From Cystobacter fuscus DSM 2262 (GTDB lineage Bacteria; Myxococcota; Myxococcia; Myxococcales; Myxococcaceae), in NCBI RefSeq assembly GCF_000335475.2, contig NZ_ANAH02000015.1, positions 62,001 through 126,000 on the forward strand: a DNA stretch of 64,000 nucleotides. Direction: 5' to 3'. Positions 1 to 9,177 of this stretch are shown here, piece after piece; position 1 is the stretch's first letter, and every line of letters begins with the position of its first letter. A program made the position numbers and the translations under genes. The notes beneath the pieces are model-generated. The model made no database searches, was not told the origin of the DNA, and saw only the letters and a program-made list of their open reading frames with translations.

Positions 1-1385
1 GCGAGGGAGAGCCCCTCCGCTCCGAGCCGCAGCCGGTGCAAGCGCGTCTCCTCATCCGAGACGAACCACACGCCGTGCGCGTCCCACGCGCGTGCGACCG
101 GAGCACGCAGGCCCGTCGAGACCCAGGCCGTCACGGAGAGCGCCGGGCCCTTCTCCGAGCCCTTCATGGACAGCAGGCGGACGAAGCCATCGCGCGACAC
201 CATCCAGGCGTGCTCCGCCGACACCGGCAGCAGCGCGTCCATGTCGGAGAAGGCCTGGCTGCGCGCCAACTCATCCCCCGTGTCGCCCAGGCGGTAGACG
301 CGGTGCTCATCGCGCGCCCACACGGCCCCGTCCGGGGAATGCTCGATCGAGGGAGTGCCTTCCACCTGCACGCCGGAGCCCACCGGCCCCTCGGGCGTCA
401 CCAGCTTCAGCGAGAACCCCGCGGGCGAGGTGGCCGAGCCCTCGGGGGACTTCGCGGCCCGGGGCTCGGGGACCACCAACCAGAGCGAGTCGCCGCCCTG
501 ATGGACGACAGGCCGCTGGACCGTGTCGGGGAGGGGCGTTGGGGGCACCAGCTTCTTGTGGGCCCCACCCTCCGGGCCCGTCTGGAGCAACCGGGGCGCC
601 GTCTGTCCGGACGACTCCACCACCCAGACACGCTGGGCCTGAGAGGTGGGAATCAGCTCCCTCACGTTGCGAGTGCTCAGCGGACGGGGGTTGAACTTGG
701 ATTTCGCCTGGAGATCCACCTGGTGGAGGTTCTGGTCGAGCACGAGCCAGCCCTGCCGCCCATCTCCCACCGGCACCAGCGTCGCCCGGCCCACGGCGGC
801 GGAGGCCTGTCCCGGGATGGACAGGGGAACGCCCTCCACGCCCCCCGCCGGGTCGATGACCCAGAGGGTCTTCGTGGTGAACAGGGACACGACCCACAGC
901 CGCTCATGGCCCTTGGAGGGCGCGAGCACCAGTTCCTGCGAGGGAAGCGCGTCGATGCGCTGGAGCGAGCCGTGATGATCCACGCTGTACACGGCGTTGG
1001 CCCGCCCGGCCTCCGGTGAGACCACCTCCACGTGGACCCAGGCACGCTCGGGGTCCGCCGAGGGGATGACGTCCACCACCCGCGCGCTCTCGTCTCCGAG
1101 CTTCACCGCCAGCTCGCCACCATCCGCGTCCACCAGCCCCAGCCCGGCCCGCTGGGGTGTCCAGGCCCAGACATGGTTGCCGTGTCCGCACGGCTCCAGG
1201 CGGCTGGCCCGGGAGAAGGGCCGCACCCAGTACCCCTCGACCGAGGCCTCCACGGGCGTGGGAGCCTGCTCGCTCCGGGCACAGCCCGCCCCACCCACGA
1301 GACCCAGCAGCACGGCGCTCACGAGCCACGGCGCCCGACGAAGCAGGCTCCGCCAGGTGAATCCAGCGCGGGGGGAAGTCTTCAT
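1..1385 (-). CDS. Secreted lipoprotein, C-terminal part outside window
   Basis: The reading frame is open from the left edge to an ATG at 1385 (about 461 codons visible), so the stop lies outside the window. The N-terminus has a basic region, a hydrophobic stretch and a lipobox ending GGAGC (Cys35), so the product is probably an envelope lipoprotein. A GGAGG sequence lies about 9 bases before the ATG. The body has recurring segments of the type LWVVxPxG and VWxVxS, as in surface proteins folded as beta-propellers, but I recognise no named family. It is divergent from the membrane protein gene at 1613. Function unknown. Confidence 0.8.
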   Translation of the reverse strand, partial: MKTSPRAGFTWRSLLRRAPWLVSAVLLGLVGGAGCARSEQAPTPVEASVEGYWVRPFSRASRLEPCGHGNHVWAWTPQRAGLGLVDADGGELAVKLGDESARVVDVIPSADPERAWVHVEVVSPEAGRANAVYSVDHHGSLQRIDALPSQELVLAPSKGHERLWVVSLFTTKTLWVIDPAGGVEGVPLSIPGQASAAVGRATLVPVGDGRQGWLVLDQNLHQVDLQAKSKFNPRPLSTRNVRELIPTSQAQRVWVVESSGQTAPRLLQTGPEGGAHKKLVPPTPLPDTVQRPVVHQGGDSLWLVVPEPRAAKSPEGSATSPAGFSLKLVTPEGPVGSGVQVEGTPSIEHSPDGAVWARDEHRVYRLGDTGDELARSQAFSDMDALLPVSAEHAWMVSRDGFVRLLSMKGSEKGPALSVTAWVSTGLRAPVARAWDAHGVWFVSDEETRLHRLRLGAEGLSL

Positions 1386-1612
1386 GGGGGCGGCCCTCCG
1401 TGACACCGGAGAATCCAGGCGCCGATGCCCGGCCTCCCGCGACACACCACATTGTGCCACAGCGAGGAGCCCTGTCGGGCTCGCCTCCCAGGGTCTTCAC
1501 CAGCCAACACTTCGAGGCCCCGCGGTCGCAAAAGAATGAAGGGGTGGGTGGTGCACTCCCCGGGAGGGAGACCCATCTTCCGCGCACGGTTATGACCAGG
1601 AGACCCGTGTCT

Positions 1613-2653
1613 ATGCGGCTTGTCGCTTCCTTGTTGTGTCTTGGACTGCTGTCCGCCCCGGGGATCGCGCGGGCACAATCCTCGCAATCCACGGAGGCCT
1701 CGCCTCCCCTGCTCGCCCAGACGGAGCCCATCCCGGCGGCGCCGCCTCCTCCCGAGTACGTCCCGCCGCCGCCACCCAGCCAGGGACCCGCGGAGGCCCC
1801 CGCCGAGCGCGCGGCGCGCTACAGCCGCTTCTCCAGTGGCGAGGGCGGCCTGCTGCTCATCTTCACCGAGCTGCTCAGCGGCGTGGTGACGGGCGGCATC
1901 TACGGCCATGCGCTCGGGACGACCAACGGGGCGTACGTGGGCGGAGTCGTCACCGGGTTGACACTCGGCACGGCGGCGGCGGTGTACCAGTACTACGTGC
2001 CGGTGGAGCGCAACGAGTCGATGCTCGCCGCGGGAGGCGCGGCGCTCGGCTTCCTGGCGGGCTTCGGGTACGGCACCACGCAGAAGCTCAGCGACACCAG
2101 CCGCGCGGTCACCGCCCTGCTCACCACCCAGCTGGGCATCATCGGCGTGCTCGCGGCCACCGCGCCCTATGGGGACGTGAGTGATGGGGACACGGCGCTC
2201 GTGGGGATGAGCGCGCTCTACGCCTTCGTGCTCACCGGGCTGGTGCAGTCGACGTTCGTGCTCGCGGACGACCGGGACATCGATCTCACCCCGGCGCTGG
2301 TGGCGCCCCTGATTGGCATGGGCGTGGGCGGACTGCTGGCGGTGCCCTTCGAGCTGTCGCCTGGCCGCGTCTTCAAGCTCACCGCGCTGCCCCTGGGCGT
2401 GGGCGCGGTGTTGCTGGTGGTGGGCACGGCACTGGCGGATGGTCCCGCCGTGCCGCTGTCCGCGATGGGAGGCGTGGCGGCCACCTTCGTCATCACGCTG
2501 CTGGCCACGGCCGAACCGCCCACGGAGTACCCGCCCACGCGGACCGGGCCGGGGCTGCGCTCCACGCGCTTCCAGGCCATGCCGGTGCCGGTGCTCATGC
2601 GCAACCGCAACGACTCGATGACGGCGGGCCCCGGCATGCTGCTGCGCTTCTAG
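1613..2653 (+). CDS. Multi-pass membrane protein with signal peptide, unknown function
   Basis: 346 residues. It starts with a cleavable-looking signal (MRLVASLLCLGLLSAPGIARAQ), then a proline-rich linker (PPPPEYVPPPPPSQGP, about residues 45-60), then roughly seven or eight Gly/Ala/Leu-rich hydrophobic segments to the end. The start at 1613 is chosen because AGGAGA lies 10 bases upstream; an in-frame ATG at 1592 lacks a ribosome site. I do not recognise a family. It lies about 105 bp upstream of the toxin gene on the same strand, but nothing in it suggests a role in the cassette. Confidence 0.75.
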   Translation: MRLVASLLCLGLLSAPGIARAQSSQSTEASPPLLAQTEPIPAAPPPPEYVPPPPPSQGPAEAPAERAARYSRFSSGEGGLLLIFTELLSGVVTGGIYGHALGTTNGAYVGGVVTGLTLGTAAAVYQYYVPVERNESMLAAGGAALGFLAGFGYGTTQKLSDTSRAVTALLTTQLGIIGVLAATAPYGDVSDGDTALVGMSALYAFVLTGLVQSTFVLADDRDIDLTPALVAPLIGMGVGGLLAVPFELSPGRVFKLTALPLGVGAVLLVVGTALADGPAVPLSAMGGVAATFVITLLATAEPPTEYPPTRTGPGLRSTRFQAMPVPVLMRNRNDSMTAGPGMLLRF

Positions 2654-2759
2654 GCGCGGGAGCACATCGTGGCGGAGGGCGGGCACGCCCTCCCCCCCTT
2701 GTCTCGTGGGCAGGGCCCTCGTCTATCCTCCCGGGTCGTTTCCACTGGGGGGGGCAGCC

Positions 2760-4157
2760 TTGGAGAGACGGCACCGCCGTACCGACACGAGAGAGGGCCA
2801 GCGGAGACGAGCACGTCCACGGTGGGCGGCGACCGGAGTCCTCTGGCTGATTGTCCTGGTCCTCCAGGCGGCCTGCGCCACGAGCCTTCCTCGGGGCAGT
2901 CTGCTGGCGGAGGCCGGGGAGGAGCAGGGGGGCGAGGCCGCGGACGAGCGGGTTCGCCTCTCCCTGCCCACCCGATTCGGGGCCGTGCGGGTGAGCGACT
3001 TCGAGCTCGATGAAGCCCTCACCACCCTGGTGCTGAACATGCCGCTGCGGGTGGCCGGCGCCCACGTCCCGCTCTACCTCCACCGGAAGCTGGCGTTGGC
3101 CTCGGTTCCGCTCACGGGAGAGGAGTGGCGCACGCCCCTTGCACGGTCCTACGGGGGCTTCTGCGAGCGGCAAGGCACGCCGGGCGATTGCCTCGAGTTG
3201 TTCAAGAACGGGCCGGGCCTGGATGGCGAGGACAAGCGCGACCTCGCCCTGGCGCTCTCCGTGAATGCCGCGCTGGAGTCCCGGGATGCGCAGCTGCGCG
3301 GCATGCTCTCCACGGCGCAACTGTGGACGACGCTGAGCCTCACCCTCATTGGATACATGGCTTTGGTCGCGGCGCCCGAGCCCGTTTCCAAGGGCGTCGC
3401 CGCGGCCCTGGCCCTGCTCATGTGGGGGTACCTCGGCTGGGAGCTCTTCGACCTGGTTCGGGCTTACTTCCAGCTCTGGGAGGAGGCGGCGGAGGCCAGC
3501 ACGTTCGCGGAGCTGCGCGAGGCGGGAGAGCGCTTCGGCAAGGTCATCGGGCCCAACAGCGTGCGGATTCTCCTCCTGCTGGGCACCGCGGCGGTGGGGG
3601 AGACGGCAGCGCTCGCGTCCAAGGCCCCAACGCTACCGGGCTTCGCGAAAGCCGCCGGTGCACTCAAATCCCAGGCCGGCATCCGAGACGTGCTCACGGC
3701 CGTACAGGAGGCGGACAAGGTGAAGGTCGCCGTGGCCGAGGGCACCTTCAATGTCATCCTACCCGCCCATGCCGTGAGCATGGCCGCCAGGGGCGCTCCG
3801 GCACGCGCGGACCCGCCGAAGAAGAAGCCGGAGGTGCACCACATCGCGACTGTCGAGAACAGCAAGTCCACTGCGCGCGGCGGGCCTTGGACGCCGTTGT
3901 TCAAGAAAATCTTCGACAAGGCGAGCATGTCGATGGAGCACCCGGCCAACAAGCTCAAACTGCCCGGGCACTATGGGCCGCATCCCGAGGAGTACCACCA
4001 AGCCGTTTTCAACCACCTCGACAAGGCGACGGCAACCTGTCCCAATCAACAGGCATGTGCCGTGGCATTGCAGCAAGCACTCCGCGAATTGGCCGCGGAA
4101 ATCTCTACCCGGGGCAGCAGACTCTACATGCTGTTGACCCGAGGGGCGCCACCCTAG
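2760..4157 (+). CDS. AHH-family nuclease toxin, SitA-like lipoprotein (cassette 1)
   Basis: 465 residues from a TTG start, placed to give a long basic N-region, a hydrophobic core and lipobox LQAAC (Cys39). A GTG at 2706 is the alternative. The middle has two hydrophobic helices around an AAPEPVSKG motif (about 192-230) and an ERFGK segment. The C-terminus carries the nuclease signature: His-His at about 360-361 (VHH rather than the canonical AHH), GGPWTP, then GPHPEEYH with further histidines. AHH proteins are predicted HNH/EndoVII-fold nucleases used as polymorphic toxins. In Myxococcus, SitA lipoprotein toxins move between cells by outer-membrane exchange. The Imm11 gene begins 9 bp downstream. 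The nuclease family call is firm; outer-membrane-exchange delivery is inferred from the lipobox. Confidence 0.8.
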   Translation: MERRHRRTDTREGQRRRARPRWAATGVLWLIVLVLQAACATSLPRGSLLAEAGEEQGGEAADERVRLSLPTRFGAVRVSDFELDEALTTLVLNMPLRVAGAHVPLYLHRKLALASVPLTGEEWRTPLARSYGGFCERQGTPGDCLELFKNGPGLDGEDKRDLALALSVNAALESRDAQLRGMLSTAQLWTTLSLTLIGYMALVAAPEPVSKGVAAALALLMWGYLGWELFDLVRAYFQLWEEAAEASTFAELREAGERFGKVIGPNSVRILLLLGTAAVGETAALASKAPTLPGFAKAAGALKSQAGIRDVLTAVQEADKVKVAVAEGTFNVILPAHAVSMAARGAPARADPPKKKPEVHHIATVENSKSTARGGPWTPLFKKIFDKASMSMEHPANKLKLPGHYGPHPEEYHQAVFNHLDKATATCPNQQACAVALQQALRELAAEISTRGSRLYMLLTRGAPP

Positions 4158-4166
4158 GAATTCTTC

Positions 4167-5408
4167 ATGGCAAAGCGGTATTTCGATCTGTTCGAAGACG
4201 TCCACGTCCCGGGACGCTGGCATCTGGATGAGCCCGTGGACCAGCGGGGACAGAAGCTCGGAAACGGCCTGTTCAGACGGGGCGAACCCGCACACATCGA
4301 GGGGCGGCTCCGGATTCCCCTTTATTTCCCTGGCAAGGCGCTCGACTTTTCCCTGGCGGGTACGTCAATCCCGGTAGTCCATGCCCGGGTGGCGGCTGTG
4401 TTCGCTGAGCTGGCTCCCGACGATGTGCAGCTCATTCCGGTCGAGGTGGAGGGACAGAGCGAGCCATACTTCCTTCTCAACATCACGCGTGTCGTGAAGT
4501 GCATCGACGACGAGGCTTCCGACGAGGTGCGCTACGTGACACCGGAGCATGACTTGCCGGACCAGCTCGGAGAGTACCGCTCCGTCATCGGCATGCGCAT
4601 CGATTCCTCGAAGGTAGGCAATGCCCAGGTGTTCCGTACTTGGGGCTGGGTGGCCATCGTCGTCTCCGAGGCCCTCAAGGAGGCCCTGGAAAGCGTGAGT
4701 GCTACCGGGACGAAGTTCACGGAGGTCACCGGTCCGAGTTCCATCAGCGCGGAGGAGCGCACGAGGGACCGGAAGATCCGCGAACTGCTGGAGACGGCGA
4801 CCACCGCTCGTGAGGCGGCGTGGCGCACCCTGGGGTCACTGGACAAGGAGGTCTTCATGCCCATCGCCATGAGTGGCTCGTGGCCGGGCCACCGGCAGCT
4901 CTGGAGCGTCATCCGTCGCGAGGCAGGGCGTACGTTGCTTGTCACGCACGGGCTCTCGGACCCCTTCATCGAGCGCCTGGAGTCCTCCGTGGGCTTCGGT
5001 CTGGAGCTCGCCCTGGAAGTGGACGCGGCCGTGAAGGACATCTCGAAGGGCTGGCCCCTGCTGCTGCTGGACCGTGTGGCGGATGAAGTCGCCGAGCACG
5101 AGCAGGTGCGCGAGAGCGCGAAGGCGGGCCTCTTCTCCATGGAAGTATCCGGCAAGGGCCTGCCCAAGTCCCTCGTCACTGAGGAAGGCCGGGTGGCCGT
5201 GCTGCTGGGCGTGGAGTCACGCACACTGCCGGGTCACTTCTCCACGCCGTATGGGGAGGTGAAGCTCATCACCGTCAAGGCGCTGCTGCCCTCGGAACTG
5301 GCGTACCTGCTGGAGCACGGCGCGGACGGCCAGGCCCAGCTGGCGCGGCGCTTCGTGGAGAGCGGTGAGGAGCACCTGTCACGTCTCAGAAGGAAGCCCG
5401 TGGCGTAG
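4167..5408 (+). CDS. Two-domain immunity protein: Imm11 plus C-terminal extension (cassette 1)
   Basis: 413 residues, ATG preceded by AGGA at 8 bases. Residues 1-190 match the Imm11 (DUF1629) pattern: YFDLFEDV near the start, IPVEVEGQ, LLNITRVVKCIDD, then FRTWGWVAIVVSE. The second cassette's immunity protein (55638) shares this whole region and ends where it ends, at TGTKFxEV. Residues 191-413 are extra: VFMPIAMSGSWP, LLVTHGLSDPF, GFGLELALEVD and a C-terminal LITVKALLPSELAYLLEHG. This resembles the SUFU-like immunity domain, a tentative assignment. The protein should act in the cytoplasm, neutralising the upstream toxin; the extension may protect against a second toxin. Confidence 0.8.
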   Translation: MAKRYFDLFEDVHVPGRWHLDEPVDQRGQKLGNGLFRRGEPAHIEGRLRIPLYFPGKALDFSLAGTSIPVVHARVAAVFAELAPDDVQLIPVEVEGQSEPYFLLNITRVVKCIDDEASDEVRYVTPEHDLPDQLGEYRSVIGMRIDSSKVGNAQVFRTWGWVAIVVSEALKEALESVSATGTKFTEVTGPSSISAEERTRDRKIRELLETATTAREAAWRTLGSLDKEVFMPIAMSGSWPGHRQLWSVIRREAGRTLLVTHGLSDPFIERLESSVGFGLELALEVDAAVKDISKGWPLLLLDRVADEVAEHEQVRESAKAGLFSMEVSGKGLPKSLVTEEGRVAVLLGVESRTLPGHFSTPYGEVKLITVKALLPSELAYLLEHGADGQAQLARRFVESGEEHLSRLRRKPVA

Positions 5409-5454
5409 CACGGTGCGGCGGTGGTTCCGGGCCAGGGCAGGCCCACCCGCCCGC

Positions 5455-5913
5455 TCACCCCTCGGTGTTGCGCAGGAAGTCGGCCACTTCGGCGAAGCGC
5501 TGGTCGAGGAAGCGCCGCACTCCGCCCTTCACGCCCCGGGCATCCAGGGCCCGCTGCATGCTGCGCACCCAGGCATCCCGGTGGCCGAGGTTCACCGGCA
5601 GGTGGCCATGGCGCATGCGCAGGCGCGGGTGGCCGTGCTTCTCCATGTAGTGCTGGGGACCGCCGAGCCAGCCCATGAGGAAGAGGCCGAAGCGCTCCCG
5701 GGTGCCCGGCCCCACCTTGCCGTTCGCATCCAGCTCGTGCAGCCGGGCGAGCTCCGGCTCGTTCGCGTCCATGGCGTCATAGAAGGCCTCGGCCAGGGCG
5801 CGCACGCCGGCTTCTCCCCCCAGGCGATGGAAGGGCATGTCCTCCATGCGGGGAATCCAGTCATCGTCGGCGTCGGGAATGTTCAGTCCGATGGGCTTCA
5901 TCTCAATGGACAT
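5455..5913 (-). CDS. Truncated haemoglobin, group II (trHbO type)
   Basis: 152 residues from ATG 5913; a TTG at 5925 would add four residues. The core shows the group II pattern: FHRLGGEAGVRALAEAFYDAM, FGLFLMGWLGGPQHYMEKHGHPRLRMRHGHLPV and DAWVRSMQRALD. The histidine in LRMRH is the expected haem-binding proximal His, and Tyr in the AFYDAM helix is the usual distal-side residue. Truncated globins bind O2 or NO in the cytoplasm and are linked to redox or nitrosative stress. The gene is convergent with the immunity gene and stands alone. Confidence 0.9.
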   Translation of the reverse strand: MSIEMKPIGLNIPDADDDWIPRMEDMPFHRLGGEAGVRALAEAFYDAMDANEPELARLHELDANGKVGPGTRERFGLFLMGWLGGPQHYMEKHGHPRLRMRHGHLPVNLGHRDAWVRSMQRALDARGVKGGVRRFLDQRFAEVADFLRNTEG

Positions 5914-6100
5914 AGTGTTGTTCAACCCACTCTACCTCTGCGCCATTTCGGCGCGTCCCACAACCCCGGAGATAGGGCGTGGGCGCGAGCGAGCAGCACA
6001 TGCGGTATGAGTCGTGCTCATGCGAGTGAACGGGCTCGGAAGGACGTCCCCGCGAGGGGTGGACCTGGGAGGGCGGGTCTGGGCTAAGCTGCGCCCCCTC

Positions 6101-6685
6101 ATGCGACGCGCGACGAGTCTCGGAAGCCTGGTGGTGCTGCTGTGGGCGGGGACGTCGGAAGCGGGGCCGTGGCGGGGGTACGCCTCGCTGAGCGCCGGTT
6201 TCGTCATCGATCATACCTCCGGCATTGGAGCCCGCGGTGGAGGGCTCCAGGCCTATGTGGGCGTGGAAGCCCCCTTCGGGCTCTCCCTCGGCGTGGTGGG
6301 CGAGGGCGTGGAGACCTGGGGACGGCGCTTCCAGGGGCAGACGACCGAGCTGGACTACCTGTCGCTGGGAGGGGAGCTGCGGCTGCGCTTCCTGCGCGAC
6401 GGCAACGTGACGCCCTGGGTCGGACTGCGCGTGGCGCAGAGCCGCGCCACGCCCCTGACCCTGACGGACCTGGGGACGGGCTCGCCGCAGCGCATGCTGC
6501 ATTCGGGGTTGAGCACGGCGGTGCGCTTCGGCGTGGACGCGTGGCTGGGCGACCACCTGGGCATCACCGCCTCCACCGCCTGGCAATGGTGCGACGTGCG
6601 CGTGGACAGCCTCGAGTCCGCCACCGCCGAGGCCTGCGCCAAGCCGCTGCACTCCATCCTGCTCGGGCCCACGCTGCGCTTCTGA
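6101..6685 (+). CDS. Small outer-membrane beta-barrel-like protein
   Basis: 194 residues with a signal peptide (MRRATSLGSLVVLLWAGTSEA). The mature part has alternating polar/hydrophobic strands with many Gly and aromatic residues (GLQAYVGVEAPFGLSLGVVG, LDYLSLGGELRLRFLRDG, MLHSGLSTAVRFGVDAWL) and ends in LLGPTLRF. A C-terminal Phe after alternating residues is the usual outer-membrane insertion signal. Start 6101 was preferred to 6014 because it places the signal at the N-terminus. Function unknown. Confidence 0.75.
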   Translation: MRRATSLGSLVVLLWAGTSEAGPWRGYASLSAGFVIDHTSGIGARGGGLQAYVGVEAPFGLSLGVVGEGVETWGRRFQGQTTELDYLSLGGELRLRFLRDGNVTPWVGLRVAQSRATPLTLTDLGTGSPQRMLHSGLSTAVRFGVDAWLGDHLGITASTAWQWCDVRVDSLESATAEACAKPLHSILLGPTLRF

Positions 6686-6703
6686 GCGGGCCCGCCCGGG
6701 GCC

Positions 6704-7465
6704 TCAGAGCACCTTGCTGGCCACGGCGTCGAAGAGCGCGTTGGGCACCCACCGGGCCATCCCCACCGCGCGCGCCATGGGCCAGGGGAAGCCGTACACG
6801 TCATCCCCGCGCAGGATGGCCTGGCCCATGTACTCCACGGCCGGATCCGCCTCCAGGAGGAAGGGCATGTAGTGCTGGATGGCCGCGGTGATCTCCGTCT
6901 TCACGAAGCCGGGCCGGATGCAGGTGACGCGCACCCGGGTGCCGTGCAGGTCCACGCGCAGGCTCTCCAGGAAGGTGTCGAGGAAGGCCTTGGAGGCGGA
7001 GTAGGCGGCGTTCTGCGGAAGACCGCGGCAGCTCGCCAGACTGGAGATGCCCACCAGGTGGCCGCGATCGCGCTCCACCATCCGGGGCAGCACCGCGGAC
7101 AGCGTGGCCGCGGCCCCGGTGACGTTCACGTCGATGATCCGTTTGGCGTCCTCCCAGGGGAAGTCCAGGGCGTTCGTGGGAAAGCCCACGCCCGCGTTGG
7201 CCACCACCAGATCCAACCCGCCACAGGCCTCGTCCAGTTCGCGCACGCGCGCGAGCGTGGCGTCCGCCTGGGAGACGTCCAGCTCCACGGGCTCGATGGT
7301 GGCACCGAGGGCCTTGCCCTCCTGGGCGAGCGTCTCGAGCCGGGGCAGCCGCCGCGCGGCGGCGTACACCTTCACGCCCCGCTTGCCCAACCACAACGCC
7401 AGACCCCGCCCCAGACCACTGGAGGCCCCCGTCACCAGGGCCGTCCGATAGCTCAGCTCCGACAT
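6704..7465 (-). CDS. Short-chain dehydrogenase/reductase (classical SDR)
   Basis: 253 residues, the usual SDR length. The Rossmann cofactor motif TGASSGLG is at residues 12-19, NAG at 90-92, Ser141/142 and the catalytic YSASK pair Tyr155/Lys159. The basic residues after the second strand (AARR) favour NADP(H). A GGAGGAAGC ribosome site precedes the ATG at 7465. It is convergent with the outer-membrane protein gene. The substrate cannot be told from sequence. Confidence 0.9.
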   Translation of the reverse strand: MSELSYRTALVTGASSGLGRGLALWLGKRGVKVYAAARRLPRLETLAQEGKALGATIEPVELDVSQADATLARVRELDEACGGLDLVVANAGVGFPTNALDFPWEDAKRIIDVNVTGAAATLSAVLPRMVERDRGHLVGISSLASCRGLPQNAAYSASKAFLDTFLESLRVDLHGTRVRVTCIRPGFVKTEITAAIQHYMPFLLEADPAVEYMGQAILRGDDVYGFPWPMARAVGMARWVPNALFDAVASKVL

Positions 7466-7636
7466 GTGCTTCCTCCTCGGCGGGAGGGCTTAGCGTGGGG
7501 CCCAATGACCACCAACACCGCTCTCGCGCATGGGCTCGCCAGAGCACACCGGCCGACATCCCAGCGGGTAGCGCCATGACATGGACTGTCCGGCGCAACA
7601 CACGATCCGCGGGGAGTGGGTGCCTCGCTCCGGGTG

Positions 7637-8389
7637 TCAGGGAATGACGAAGCCCGGGTTCGTCTTGAAGCCGGTGTTGATGATGTTCTGGGCCTCGGTG
7701 CGGGCGAAGTCACGCATGGCCTGGGTGGTGCGGGTGCCGTCGACGCGGAACCACCACAGGTAGAGCACCTGATACATGTTGGCGCCCTTGTAGCCCCAGC
7801 TGCTGTCGCACGAGGCCCCGCGAGGGCACGACGTGCCGGCATCGTGGGACTTGCCCGCGCCGTGGCGGGACTCGTGGAGGATGGTGCCCGCGCGCTGCAC
7901 CACGTTTTCCCCGTAGAAGAAGGGCCAGTACAGCTCGGTGTAGTTGTCGATGATGGGGCCGTGCACGGTCGTGGCGCGAGCGCCCGTGTTCTTGTCGCCG
8001 GAGCCACAGCGGCCATCCAGCTCGTCGATGTACGTGGACGAATACGGATAGGCCCAGCGCAGCGCGTTGCCGCTGAAGTCACTGGTGCTGCGGGCGTAGT
8101 CCTCGGCCGAATAGGCGAGCAGATACAGCGCGTTGAAGGTCCGCGCCAGGGGCCGGTTCAGATCGCACGCGGCCTCATAGCCAAAGCCATCGTCCCAGTC
8201 TCCCTTGTCGAAGTCGAAGTGATTCCAGAACTGGTCGATGTACTTCTGATTGCAGGTGAAGGCGCCATAGAAGGCGTCACCGCTCGTGGTGTTGTTGCCC
8301 GGCTGGTAGTAGCAGGTGGCGGCGCGCGCGGAGAGGGATGTCAGGCTGACGGCGGCCAGGAGCATCATCTTCGGAACGAAGTTCTTCAT
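7637..8389 (-). CDS. Secreted metzincin-motif zinc peptidase, unrecognised family
   Basis: 250 residues with a signal peptide ending SARA. Residues 172-182 read HESRHGAGKSH, an exact HExxHxxGxxH metzincin zinc site with the catalytic Glu at 173. Met205 (GANMYQ) is placed where a Met-turn could be. There are several cysteines (26, 46, 75, 128, 188, 194) that could form disulfides, consistent with export. The rest does not match a metzincin family I know. It is probably an extracellular or periplasmic protease or peptidase; activity is inferred from the motif only. The preceding gene on the strand starts at 9177, so they may be co-transcribed. Confidence 0.7.
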   Translation of the reverse strand: MKNFVPKMMLLAAVSLTSLSARAATCYYQPGNNTTSGDAFYGAFTCNQKYIDQFWNHFDFDKGDWDDGFGYEAACDLNRPLARTFNALYLLAYSAEDYARSTSDFSGNALRWAYPYSSTYIDELDGRCGSGDKNTGARATTVHGPIIDNYTELYWPFFYGENVVQRAGTILHESRHGAGKSHDAGTSCPRGASCDSSWGYKGANMYQVLYLWWFRVDGTRTTQAMRDFARTEAQNIINTGFKTNPGFVIP

Positions 8390-8421
8390 CGTGGGTTCTC
8401 CTCGAGATCAGGGGGACGGAT

Positions 8422-9177
8422 TCAGCGGGCGATGGGGCTCTCGTCGTCGCGCTCGCGCGTCCGGGGCCGCATGTCCTCGGGGGTATCGTCCGGGTGCGCG
8501 ACGCCGCGCACCTCGGTGACCCGGAGGGTGATGAGCCCGTGGTCGCTGGTGGGCAGGTTGGCCTGCAAGAGCTTCACCCGGGCGTCGTAGTCCGGACCGG
8601 CCGCGAGGTAGCCGCGCACCGCGCGCTGGCGGATGGACAGATCCGAGTGCTGGGAGAGGCGCAGCAGGTAGCTGCCGGCCTCGGTGACACCGAGCTTCGC
8701 CAGGGAGGCGAGCCCGTCCACGGCGGCCACGCGGATGTTGGACTCCTGCCCGGTGGTGAAGAACTCCGCGCTGCCGCGCTCGGCGGGAATCGTGGACACG
8801 GCGATGCGCACGAGTCCCGACAGGGCGTCGCGCTGGTTCAGCGACGCGAGCGTGTAGACGAGCTGCCAACGCAGGAAATACTCGGTCTCCACCGTCTTGG
8901 AATAGGCGTCCTGGAGCAGTCGCACGGCCTCGGGCTCCTTCTGGATGAGGCGCAGGGACTCCTGGTAGCGCGACTCGACCTCTTCGCCCACGGACACCAT
9001 GAGGTTCAAGTGGCGAGTGAGCAGGTCGCCCACCGTCGACGAGGGGAAGAGCGGCGACGTGGGCACGGGAGCGCCGGGCTGGGCGACATCGGGCAGGGGG
9101 CGGGTCTGGGCATGCGCGGCCCCTCCGGTGGACAACAGGACGCAAGCGCTCAGCAGCGTGGCTCGAACAGCAGTCAT
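8422..9177 (-). CDS. Exported HEAT-repeat-like protein
   Basis: 251 residues. The start at 9177 gives a signal peptide (MTAVRATLLSACVLLSTGGAAHAQ) with GAGGAT 6 bases upstream; longer in-frame starts lack both. After a Pro-rich linker it is mostly helical, with repeated pairs such as SNIRVAAVDGLASLAKLGV and SDLSIRQRAVRGYLAAG, typical of HEAT/armadillo repeats. Such periplasmic helical-repeat proteins usually mediate protein contacts. It ends in a charged tail rich in Arg and Asp. The next gene on the strand (7637) follows 32 bp later. Confidence 0.7.
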   Translation of the reverse strand: MTAVRATLLSACVLLSTGGAAHAQTRPLPDVAQPGAPVPTSPLFPSSTVGDLLTRHLNLMVSVGEEVESRYQESLRLIQKEPEAVRLLQDAYSKTVETEYFLRWQLVYTLASLNQRDALSGLVRIAVSTIPAERGSAEFFTTGQESNIRVAAVDGLASLAKLGVTEAGSYLLRLSQHSDLSIRQRAVRGYLAAGPDYDARVKLLQANLPTSDHGLITLRVTEVRGVAHPDDTPEDMRPRTRERDDESPIAR

